DNA of 49,520 nucleotides, taken from positions 1 to 49,520 of the forward strand of contig JANXCA010000006.1 of the NCBI GenBank assembly GCA_025060535.1, in the 5' to 3' direction. This document shows positions 19,856 through 28,381 of this stretch, in pieces; the first letter of the stretch is position 1; the number at the start of each line of letters is the position of its first letter. The notes beneath the pieces are model-generated. The model was not told the origin of the DNA and ran no database searches. It saw only the letters and a program-made list of their open reading frames with translations. Both the position numbers and the translations under genes were made by a program. Source of the stretch: Endomicrobiia bacterium (lineage in GTDB: Bacteria > Elusimicrobiota > Endomicrobiia > DTEH01).

Positions 19856-20304
19856 AAATTTTTTATTTTGTTAATAATACTGGTAGTTGAACGATTTTTG
19901 ACTATTTTAACTCTAACTACTTTAGAAACAATATCTCTCCCTACTATATCATTAAGCTTATAATCAGCACCTTTTACAAGGATATGAGGTTTAATCTCTG
20001 AAATTAATTTATAAGGGGTTTCTTCATTAAATAATACAACATAATCTACATACTTTATACTGTCTAAAACCTCAGCTCGGTCTTTTTGAGAATTTATAGG
20101 ACGAGTAGGACCTTTGATTTTTTTGATTGAACTATCAGTATTTAATCCAACAATTAAAATATCTCCTAAACTTTTTGCTTTTTTTAATAACCTAACATGA
20201 CCTAAATGAAGGATATCAAAGCAACCGTTTGTGAAAATTATTTTTTTATTTTTATCTTTTAAGTTTTTAACTATTTTTTTTAATTTTTTTAAAGAAACTA
20301 TCAT
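19852..20304 (-). CDS. ADP-heptose-type cytidylyltransferase/adenylyltransferase (RfaE domain II)
   Basis: FTNGCFDILHLGHVRLLKKAKSLGDILIVGLNTDSSIKKIKGPTRPI, KGADY. Confidence 0.9.
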   Translation of the reverse strand: MIVSLKKLKKIVKNLKDKNKKIIFTNGCFDILHLGHVRLLKKAKSLGDILIVGLNTDSSIKKIKGPTRPINSQKDRAEVLDSIKYVDYVVLFNEETPYKLISEIKPHILVKGADYKLNDIVGRDIVSKVVRVKIVKNRSTTSIINKIKNL

Positions 20305-20319
20305 TGAATTTTTTAAAAA

Positions 20320-20895
20320 TTAACCGAAAATTTTCTCTTCTATAAGTTCACATATTATATGAATAATTGCAATATGCATCTCTTGTATTCTGGGAGTATC
20401 ATTTGAAGGGACACATATGCAATACTTTACCATATCTTTCAATTTTCCTCCTTTAGCACCAGTAAGGCCGATTGTAACACATCCCTGTTTTTTAGCAACT
20501 TCCATAGCTTTTAACACATTAACTGAATTGCCACTAGTAGAAATACCAAAAACTACATCCCCTTTTTCAACACAAGCTTCAAGTTGACGACTAAAAACAA
20601 CTTCATAACCATAATCATTTCCTAAAGCTGTTATTGTAGAAGTATTAGTAGATAAAGCAATTGCATTCAAAGCTTTCCTTTCTTTTTTATATCTCCCTAC
20701 AAGTTCTGCCACCATATGTTGAGCATCCGCAGCTGATCCACCATTCCCAAATACTATTAACTTTTTATTTTTATTAAAAGCGTTTATAATTTCTAATATA
20801 ACTTTTTCTAATAAATTTATCTGTTTTATATCTTTTAAAAATAATTCCTTTATATCAATAGATTCTTTTATTAAATTTCTTATTTTATCTTTCAT
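20320..20895 (-). CDS. gmhA: Sedoheptulose-7-phosphate isomerase
   Basis: FGNGGSAADAQHMVAELVGRYK, GISTSGNS, LTGAKGGKL, IQEMHIAIIHIICELIE; SD AAGGAGG. Confidence 0.93.
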   Translation of the reverse strand: MKDKIRNLIKESIDIKELFLKDIKQINLLEKVILEIINAFNKNKKLIVFGNGGSAADAQHMVAELVGRYKKERKALNAIALSTNTSTITALGNDYGYEVVFSRQLEACVEKGDVVFGISTSGNSVNVLKAMEVAKKQGCVTIGLTGAKGGKLKDMVKYCICVPSNDTPRIQEMHIAIIHIICELIEEKIFG

Positions 20896-20949
20896 ACTTT
20901 AACCTCCTTAAGAAATTATGGTATACTAAATTATATTTACATTTTTCAA

Positions 20950-20988
20950 TTGTTGATTTAAGAGATTTTTTATTATATAATTTAAAAT
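20950..20988 (+). promoter_or_regulatory. Candidate promoter of the Memo-deoB-punA-pdp-recJ-mtnP-ispG operon, with a -10 immediately before the ATG
   Basis: TATAAT at 20976-20981, ATG at 20989, no SD. TTGTTG at 20950-20955 is a poor -35 (20-nt spacing). By eye in AT-rich DNA. Confidence 0.35.
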
Positions 20989-21804
20989 ATGAATAGAAAA
21001 TCTCAATTCGCTGGCAGTTGGTATCCCGATGAATTAAAAGAAGCTAAAAAATACATAATTCCAACTCCCAAAGAAAAGAAAATAGATGTTATCGGATGTA
21101 TCTGCCCACATGCAGGTTGGATGTATTCTGGAAGTGTTGCTTCATCAGTATATTCTATTATAAAACCAGCTGATATTTATATAGTTTTAGGTCCTAACCA
21201 TACTGGATATGGAGAAAATATTGCAGTATACCCTGAAGGATATTGGGAAACTCCATTCGGAAAAGTTGAAGTTGAAAAAAAAATTGTAGATCTAATAGTA
21301 AAAAATTCTGAATTTGCAAAAAAAGATACAAAAGCACATCTTAGAGAACACTCAATAGAAATTCAACTTCCTTTCCTTCATCTCATCACAGAAGGTGAGT
21401 TTAAAATTGTTCCCATCACAATTAAAGTTGAAGATTATGAAATGTGTAAGGATTTAGGTAATGCTATTTTTGTAGCAATAAAGGAATTTATAAAAAATAA
21501 CAAAGAAAAAAAAGTTATAATAATTGCTTCTTCTGATATGACTCACTATGAACCACAAAGTTATGCTTATAAATTAGACACCTTAGCTGTTGAAGAAATT
21601 CTAAAGCTTTCTCCAAAAGGTCTATATGAAACAGTATTATCATATGGAATAAGTATGTGTGGTGTCTATCCCACAGTTTCTGCTTTAATTGCGATGAAAT
21701 TATTAGGTGCAAAAAAAGCAGAACTTATAAAATATCAAACAAGTGGAGATATCACTGGAGAGTATCAATCAGTAGTGGGATATGCTGGAATTATTATATG
21801 GTAG
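20989..21804 (+). CDS. MEMO1 family protein (AmmeMemoRadiSam system protein B)
   Basis: FAGSWYPDE, CPHAGWMYSG, LGPNHTGYG, IIASSDMTHYEP, CGVYPTVSAL. Confidence 0.9.
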   Translation: MNRKSQFAGSWYPDELKEAKKYIIPTPKEKKIDVIGCICPHAGWMYSGSVASSVYSIIKPADIYIVLGPNHTGYGENIAVYPEGYWETPFGKVEVEKKIVDLIVKNSEFAKKDTKAHLREHSIEIQLPFLHLITEGEFKIVPITIKVEDYEMCKDLGNAIFVAIKEFIKNNKEKKVIIIASSDMTHYEPQSYAYKLDTLAVEEILKLSPKGLYETVLSYGISMCGVYPTVSALIAMKLLGAKKAELIKYQTSGDITGEYQSVVGYAGIIIW

Positions 21805-21816
21805 CACCTAATAAAT

Positions 21817-23028
21817 ATGATCAAACGGGTTGTCCTTATCATCTTAGATGGGTTAGGTGTAGGATGTTTAGAAGATGCAAAAAAATATAATGATGAGGGA
21901 GCCAACACATTAAATAATATATATAAAACCATACCCAACTTTAACCTTCCTACTCTGACTAGTTTGGGATTGTATAATCTAATCCAAAATTTAAATTCTA
22001 ACTTAAAAATTAAAAATTGTATAGGTAGCTATGGAAAAATGGCAGAGTTATCTGAAGGTAAAGACACCACTACTGGTCATTGGGAAATTGCAGGAGTTAT
22101 AACAAAAAAACCTTTCCCTACATATCCAAATGGCTTTCCAAAAGAAATTATTATGGAGTTTGAAAAAAGAATAGGCAAAAAAACACTCGGAAATTTTCCT
22201 TGTTCTGGAACAGAAATTTTAAAATTATTAGGAGAAGAACATATGAGAACCGGTTATCCTATTGTATATACTTCCGCTGATAGTGTGTTTCAGATAGCAG
22301 CACATGAAGAGATTATCCCTGTAGAAGAACTTTATCATTATTGCAAAATAGCAAGAGATATTTTGGGAAATCCACCTTTTGAGGAACATAAAGTTGCAAG
22401 AGTAATAGCAAGACCTTTTATCGGAACTAATAAAGAAAATTTTAAAAGAACAGAAAAAAGAAAAGATTTTAGTATTTCACCTCCTGCTAAAACTATTTTA
22501 GATTATATAAAAGAAGCAGAAGGAGAAGTCATAGGAATTGGAAAAATTGATGATATCTTTGCACACCAAGGAGTGACTCGCTCATTTCATACAAAAAACA
22601 ATACAGAAAGTATAGAAACTCTTCTACAAGTAATTAAAAACTTTAAATCTGACAAAACACTTATTTTTGTTAATCTTGTAGATTTTGACACTCTCTGGGG
22701 ACACAGAAGAGATGTTTTTGGTTATTATAAAGCACTGGAATATTTTGATTATAAACTTGAAAACATTATAAATGAACTATCTCAGGACGATTTACTTATA
22801 ATAACTTCTGATCATGGCAATGATCCAACTTATAAAATCCATACAGATCATACTAGAGAGTATGTCCCTTTAATTTTATATTCTAAAAACAAGACCTTCA
22901 AATCAAACATAAATCTTAACACAAGAGAAACTTTTGCAGATATTGCTAAAAGCATAGAAGAAATCTTTGATTTAGGGAATAAACTAAAAATAGGAAAAAG
23001 TTTCATAGGAGAAATTTTTAAGAAATGA
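21817..23028 (+). CDS. deoB: Phosphopentomutase
   Basis: VVLIILDGLGVG, GKDTTTGHWEIAG, PFIG, LIITSDHGNDPT, HTREYVPLILYS. Confidence 0.95.
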   Translation: MIKRVVLIILDGLGVGCLEDAKKYNDEGANTLNNIYKTIPNFNLPTLTSLGLYNLIQNLNSNLKIKNCIGSYGKMAELSEGKDTTTGHWEIAGVITKKPFPTYPNGFPKEIIMEFEKRIGKKTLGNFPCSGTEILKLLGEEHMRTGYPIVYTSADSVFQIAAHEEIIPVEELYHYCKIARDILGNPPFEEHKVARVIARPFIGTNKENFKRTEKRKDFSISPPAKTILDYIKEAEGEVIGIGKIDDIFAHQGVTRSFHTKNNTESIETLLQVIKNFKSDKTLIFVNLVDFDTLWGHRRDVFGYYKALEYFDYKLENIINELSQDDLLIITSDHGNDPTYKIHTDHTREYVPLILYSKNKTFKSNINLNTRETFADIAKSIEEIFDLGNKLKIGKSFIGEIFKK

Positions 23029-23858
23029 AAAATGAATTTTTAGAAAAGTTAAATGCTGCTTTTAAATTTATAATAAAAGAAATAAAACAAACTTTTATTG
23101 ATTATGCAATTATATTGGGTTCTGGTTTAGGGAATATACCTGAAGTATTAGAAGAAAAAATTGTAATACCATACCATGAAGTCCCTCATATGGTAAAATC
23201 TACTGTAAAAGGTCATAAGGGTAATTTCATATTTGGTGTTTTTGAAAAGAAGCCCTTAGTAATAATGGAAGGTAGACTTCATTATTATGAAGGTTACTCT
23301 ATGCAAGAGATAACATTTCCCATCAGGATACTACAAAAATTAAAAATAAAATATCTAATAATCACAGCAGCTGTTGGTGGTATAAGAAATAAATTACCTT
23401 TAGATTTATCTGACATTGTATTAATAAAGGATCATATAAATTTAATAGGTGACAATCCTCTAAGAGGGCCTCATTACGAAGAATTAGGAGAAAGATTTGT
23501 TGATTTAACTAATACCTATGACAAAGATTTAATAAAATTAGCAAAGAATATTGCTAAAAAGAATAAAATCAAAGTATATGAGGGGATATACTTAGCAACC
23601 TGTGGACCTTCATATGAAACACCCGCTGAGATAGAAGCTTTTAAAAAACTTGGTGCTGATGTTGTAGGAATGTCTGTAGTTCCTGAAGCAATTGTAGCAA
23701 GACAAGCTGGTATGAAAGTTTTAGGTATATGTTATATAACAAATCTTGCTGCAGGTATATCTACCAAACCACTTTCTCATCTTGAAGTTTTAGAGACTGC
23801 TACAAAAGTGGCTTATAAATTAAATCTTCTGATAAAAGAAATCTTAAAAAAATTATGA
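23025..23858 (+). CDS. punA: Purine-nucleoside phosphorylase
   Basis: ILGSGLGNI, GHKGNFIFG, EGRLHYYEGY, GPSYETPAEIEAFKKLGADVVGMSVVPEAIVAR. Confidence 0.95.
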   Translation: MKNEFLEKLNAAFKFIIKEIKQTFIDYAIILGSGLGNIPEVLEEKIVIPYHEVPHMVKSTVKGHKGNFIFGVFEKKPLVIMEGRLHYYEGYSMQEITFPIRILQKLKIKYLIITAAVGGIRNKLPLDLSDIVLIKDHINLIGDNPLRGPHYEELGERFVDLTNTYDKDLIKLAKNIAKKNKIKVYEGIYLATCGPSYETPAEIEAFKKLGADVVGMSVVPEAIVARQAGMKVLGICYITNLAAGISTKPLSHLEVLETATKVAYKLNLLIKEILKKL

Positions 23859-25162
23859 GAATGTATGATTTAATTTTAAAAAAAAGAAACAAAAAAGAAT
23901 TTACTAAAGAGGAAATTTATTATATAGTAAATAGTTATGTAAAAAATAGAATTCCTTCTTACCAAATGGCTGCTTTATTAATGTGCATATATTTTCAAGG
24001 AATGTCTAAAAAAGAAACAATATATCTCACAGAAGCTATGTTAAAAAGCGAAGATGTATTAGATCTTAAAGACATAGATAAACCAAAAGCAGATAAACAC
24101 TCCACTGGAGGAGTTGGAGATGGTGTTTCCTTATCTCTTGCTCCCCTTTTAGCTTCATTTGAAGTAGTAGTTCCTATGATGTCTGGAAGAAGTTTAGGAC
24201 ATACTGGAGGAACATTAGATAAACTTGAATCTATTGAAGGTTTTAATGTTTATTTAACAAAAAGTAAAATTAAAAAACAACTAAAGAAAATAGGTGTTGC
24301 TATATTTGCCACAACTAAAGATATGGTTGTAGCAGATAAAAAAATATATGCTTTAAGAGACCTTACTGCTACTGTTGAAAGCATCCCTTTAATATCAGCA
24401 TCTATTATGAGCAAAAAATTAGCAGAATCATTAGATGCTTTATTACTGGATGTAAAAACAGGAAATGGTGCTTTTATGGAAAAATTTTCCTCTGCATTGG
24501 AACTTGCAAAGACATTAGTTGAGATAGGAAAGCATTTTAATTTAAATGTATCAGCATTAATAACTGATATGAACCAACCATTAGGTGAATATATAGGAAA
24601 TTCATTAGAAGTATATCAAGCTATAAAAATTTTAAAAAATGAAGGACCTAAAGATATAACTGAACTTGTTATTCTACAAACATCTAAAATACTCCAACTT
24701 TTAAAAATAGAGAAAGATCCTAATATAGCAACACAAAAAGTTATAAAACATCTTTCTGCTGGATATGGCCTTGAAAAATTCAAACAACTTATTGAAGCCC
24801 AAAACGGTAATCCTAAAATTATAGACAATCCAAAATTCTTACCCCAAGCAAAATATAAAACAGCAATCTTAGCAGAAAAAGCTGGATACATTACAAAAAT
24901 CAACACAAAACTTATAGGTTTATCCCTAGCAAAATTAGGAACTGGAAGAGAAAAACTAACAGATAAAATTGACCATACGGTAGGGATAAAAATTTTAAAA
25001 AAACTAAATCAATTTGTTGAAAAACAAGAACCTTTAATGTATGTTTATTATAATAACAAAAATAAATTTGAAGAATTTAAAAAATCCATTATATCTGCTT
25101 TTCTAATCTCGGAAAATAAACCAGATAAAATATATCCCTTAGTATATAAAGAAATCAAATAA
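23855..25162 (+). CDS. Pyrimidine-nucleoside (thymidine-type) phosphorylase
   Basis: KHSTGGVGD, PMMSGRSLGHTGGTLDKLE, SIMSKKLAESLDALLLDVKTGNGAFM. Confidence 0.93.
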   Translation: MRMYDLILKKRNKKEFTKEEIYYIVNSYVKNRIPSYQMAALLMCIYFQGMSKKETIYLTEAMLKSEDVLDLKDIDKPKADKHSTGGVGDGVSLSLAPLLASFEVVVPMMSGRSLGHTGGTLDKLESIEGFNVYLTKSKIKKQLKKIGVAIFATTKDMVVADKKIYALRDLTATVESIPLISASIMSKKLAESLDALLLDVKTGNGAFMEKFSSALELAKTLVEIGKHFNLNVSALITDMNQPLGEYIGNSLEVYQAIKILKNEGPKDITELVILQTSKILQLLKIEKDPNIATQKVIKHLSAGYGLEKFKQLIEAQNGNPKIIDNPKFLPQAKYKTAILAEKAGYITKINTKLIGLSLAKLGTGREKLTDKIDHTVGIKILKKLNQFVEKQEPLMYVYYNNKNKFEEFKKSIISAFLISENKPDKIYPLVYKEIK

Positions 25163-25164
25163 CA

Positions 25165-27414
25165 ATGAGAATACCTTATAAATGGATTATAAAAGAAAAT
25201 AATTCTGTTGATATAAAATCTATTGCAGAAAAATTAAACCTTCCAGAAGTGGTAGTAAAAGTTCTAATAAATAGAGGTTATGATACAGAGGAAAAAATAA
25301 AAAAATTTTTATTCAATGAAATTTTTTATTTAAAAAATCCATTTTTATTCAAATACATGGAAAGAGCTGTTGAAATTACAAAAAAACATATTGAGAAAAA
25401 AAATAAAATTTTAATATGGGGTGATAGAGATGTAGATGGTATTACTGCTTTGACTATAGTATTACTTACTTTAAAGAAACTCGATGCAGAGGTTTTATGG
25501 TATATTCCTCAAACTGAAGGATATGGTTTAAGTATTGATACTTTAAAAAAATTCAAAAATGAAATTTCCTTATTAATTACCGTAGATTGTGGAATCTCTT
25601 CAGTTGAAGAAATAAAATATCTAAAAGAAAATAATATAGATGTAATAATTACTGATCACCATACACCTAATGAAAAGCTCATTTCTCAAATTAAATCTTT
25701 AGACATCCCTATAATTCATCCAGCTTTAGAAGAAAACTATAGTTTTAAAGATTTATCTGGAGTAGGAGTGGCTTTTAAATTTTGTTGTGGTTTAATCATG
25801 TCATACGATAGTAGTTATTATAATAAAGAATTTGTAGTATTAGATATAGAAACCACCGGCCTTTATTCAACGATAGATGAAATTTGTGAGATAGCTGCTG
25901 TAAAAGTAAAAAACTTCATTCCTATAGACACATTCAACTCTTTAATAAAGACGAAAAAAGAAATTCCCGAAAGTGTGTCAAAAATCCATATGATAACAAA
26001 TGAATTAATAAAAAATGCACCTACAATTGAAGAAGTACTACCAAAATTGTTAGACTTCATAGGTGACTCAATTTTAGTAATACACAATTCTGAATTTGAT
26101 TTGTCTTTTATTAATGTAGCATTAAAAAATTTAGGACAAGCACCTATTTCAAACAAAGTAATAGATACTTTAAAAATTTCTCAAGAATATCTCCCTCTTA
26201 AATCACATTCACTAAAACATTTAACTGAATATTTTTTATTTAATGTACAACCAAATCATCGTGCATTAAATGATGCTTTAGCTACTTGTGAGTTATTTTA
26301 TCTTTTATATAATATTACAAATAACAAATTAAAATTTTTTATAAAAGAAATGTTACATCTTGTATGTTTAGGAACAATAGCTGATATTGTGGCTTTAACT
26401 GACGAAAACAGAATAATTGTGAAAAAAGGAATAGAAGAAATTCATCATTCTGATAATCAATTTATAAAAAAAATAAGAAACTACTTATTAGAAGAAAAAA
26501 AAATTTCTTATTTAGACACAGAAGCTTTATCTTGGCATATAATTCCTATCCTAAACTCGGCAGGGCGGCTTAAAAAAGCAGAACTTGCAGTAAATCTTCT
26601 TTCATCGAATGATAAAAAAGAAGTAGATAAATATTTTGAAGAATTAATAAAAATAAATGAACAAAGAAAAATGCTACAAGATATTAATCTTACAGTTTTT
26701 TATGAGTTAGTAGAACAGCAATGTAACTTAAAAGAAGATCTTATCCTTTTAGTAGTTGCAGAAAATATAGAGCACGGAGTAACTGGAATTGTAGCAAATA
26801 ATATGCTTAAAGAATTTAATCGTTGTGTAATACTACTGATATTAGAAAATGATATAGCAGTTGGAGCTGCTAGATCTCCAAAATATATAAACATATATCA
26901 AATTCTTAAAAAATATGAACACCTATTTGAAAAATTTGGAGGGCATGAAAATGCATGTGGATTAACTATTAGAAAAGATAACATCCCTATATTAAGAAAT
27001 GAACTAAAAAAAATAGAAAAAGAAATTGTCTTAAAAACACCTGAAATAGAAGTCGATACTGAAATTAAACCAGAAGAAATAAATCTGGAAGTATACAAAA
27101 AACTATTACTTTTAGAACCATTTGGAGCTGAAAATAACTATCCCGTTTTTCTTTTGAAGAACTTAAAAGTTATAGATTGGAAATATTTTGGTAAAAACAA
27201 CAAATACACACAGATAACTTTTGAAACTCCAAATTCTATGCTAATAAATGCTGTCTGCTGGGACATTCCAGATTTAGGAGATATTTTAAAGAACTTCTCA
27301 TATTTTAATGTAATTGGTGAGTTAGAATTAGATTACCAAAATAAAAATTCAGTTATTTTTGTATTATTAGATTTACAACCTATAATTCATTTTTATCCTG
27401 TCAATAAAAAATGA
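25165..27414 (+). CDS. recJ: RecJ-family single-strand DNA exonuclease with an inserted DnaQ/DEDDh exonuclease domain
   Basis: RecJ: WGDRDVDG, VDCGISS, ITDHHTP, LGTIADIVAL, GGHENACGLTI. Inserted between GVGVAFKFC and LVCLGTIAD: VVLDIETTGL, HNSEFDLSF, HRALNDALATCELF. Confidence 0.9.
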   Translation: MRIPYKWIIKENNSVDIKSIAEKLNLPEVVVKVLINRGYDTEEKIKKFLFNEIFYLKNPFLFKYMERAVEITKKHIEKKNKILIWGDRDVDGITALTIVLLTLKKLDAEVLWYIPQTEGYGLSIDTLKKFKNEISLLITVDCGISSVEEIKYLKENNIDVIITDHHTPNEKLISQIKSLDIPIIHPALEENYSFKDLSGVGVAFKFCCGLIMSYDSSYYNKEFVVLDIETTGLYSTIDEICEIAAVKVKNFIPIDTFNSLIKTKKEIPESVSKIHMITNELIKNAPTIEEVLPKLLDFIGDSILVIHNSEFDLSFINVALKNLGQAPISNKVIDTLKISQEYLPLKSHSLKHLTEYFLFNVQPNHRALNDALATCELFYLLYNITNNKLKFFIKEMLHLVCLGTIADIVALTDENRIIVKKGIEEIHHSDNQFIKKIRNYLLEEKKISYLDTEALSWHIIPILNSAGRLKKAELAVNLLSSNDKKEVDKYFEELIKINEQRKMLQDINLTVFYELVEQQCNLKEDLILLVVAENIEHGVTGIVANNMLKEFNRCVILLILENDIAVGAARSPKYINIYQILKKYEHLFEKFGGHENACGLTIRKDNIPILRNELKKIEKEIVLKTPEIEVDTEIKPEEINLEVYKKLLLLEPFGAENNYPVFLLKNLKVIDWKYFGKNNKYTQITFETPNSMLINAVCWDIPDLGDILKNFSYFNVIGELELDYQNKNSVIFVLLDLQPIIHFYPVNKK

Positions 27415-27500
27415 TAAAGAAAAAATTATTCTATGGAGTAGTTCTTTGTATAGATAAAAATATACTAAAAGAACTTTTCATTTTAGGAGGTGACAAATGA
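27411..27500 (+). CDS. Candidate 29-aa ORF coupled to recJ and mtnP by ATGA overlaps at both ends
   Basis: ATG ATA AAG ... GAC AAA TGA reads MIKKKLFYGVVLCIDKNILKELFILGGDK. Its ATG overlaps the recJ TGA and its TGA overlaps the mtnP ATG. Too short for the ORF track. Confidence 0.4.
   Translation: MIKKKLFYGVVLCIDKNILKELFILGGDK
27440..27475 (+). promoter_or_regulatory. Hairpin between recJ and mtnP (possible terminator/attenuator)
   Basis: AGTTCTTT+GTATA / TATAC+(TA)+AAAGAACT: 8-bp and 5-bp stem segments, 2-nt bulge, 8-nt loop, then TTTCATTTT and AGGAGG. Confidence 0.5.
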
Positions 27501-28381
27501 AAAAACAAAAATTTCCAACTAATATAAAAATAGGGATCATTGGTGGAAGTGGAATATACGAAATAGAAGGTCTAAAAAATATAAAAGAACTAAATATCAA
27601 TACTCCTTTTGGTAAACCTTCTGATAAAATAATAATTGGCGAACTTGAAGGGAAAACAGTAGCCTTTTTACCAAGACATGGAAGAGGTCATTTTATCTCA
27701 CCCACAGAGCTTAACTCTCAAGCTAATATATATGCTTTTAAACTATTGGGTGTTGAATTTCTATTTAGTATTTCAGCATGTGGATCATTAAAAGAAGAAA
27801 TAAAACCAAGAGACTTTGTTTTACCAGATCAAATATACGATAGGACAAAATTTAGAATCCCTACATTTTTTAGAAACGGTTTTGTAGCACATGTTGCATT
27901 TGCAGAACCTTATTGTGAAAATTTAAGAAAATTAGTTTATGGATGTGCTAAACAACTAAATTTAAATATACATTTTGGAGGCACTTATGTATGTATTGAA
28001 GGACCTCAGTTTTCAACAAAAGCAGAATCAAAAGTTTACAGACAACTTGGATTTGACATAATAGGAATGACGGCTATACCAGAAGCTAAACTTGCAAGAG
28101 AGGCAGAAATATGTTATGTAACTATAGCATTAGTTACTGACTATGATGTGTGGAAGGAAGGATATGAAGTAACTGCAGAAGAAGTTCTTGCAAATTTGAA
28201 AGCAAATTCAGAAAATTCAAAAAAACTAATAAAATTAGTAATCCAAAAATTAGATACAGAAAAAAGAGACTGCATATGTAAAGATGCTTTAAAAAATGCA
28301 ATTTTCACAAAGAAGGAAAAAATAAATAAAACTACTTACCAAAAGTTAAAAATTTTAGTAGATAAATATATAAAAAAATGA
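27497..28381 (+). CDS. mtnP: S-methyl-5'-thioadenosine phosphorylase family
   Basis: IGIIGGSGIY, FLPRHGRGH, ISACGSLKEEI, CIEGPQFSTKAES, GMTAIPEAKLAREAEICY; SD AGGAGGTGA. Confidence 0.93.
   Translation: MKKQKFPTNIKIGIIGGSGIYEIEGLKNIKELNINTPFGKPSDKIIIGELEGKTVAFLPRHGRGHFISPTELNSQANIYAFKLLGVEFLFSISACGSLKEEIKPRDFVLPDQIYDRTKFRIPTFFRNGFVAHVAFAEPYCENLRKLVYGCAKQLNLNIHFGGTYVCIEGPQFSTKAESKVYRQLGFDIIGMTAIPEAKLAREAEICYVTIALVTDYDVWKEGYEVTAEEVLANLKANSENSKKLIKLVIQKLDTEKRDCICKDALKNAIFTKKEKINKTTYQKLKILVDKYIKK

Noticed and set aside
21515-21712. Minus-strand ORFs opposite the nucleoside operon (also 24616-24906, 25863-26156, 26700-26894, 26898-27098)
   Set aside because: Antisense to well-supported coding genes, with no recognisable family.
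21657-21890. Plus-strand ORF spanning the Memo/deoB junction
   Set aside because: Out of frame with both well-supported genes; translation is Cys/Trp-rich nonsense.
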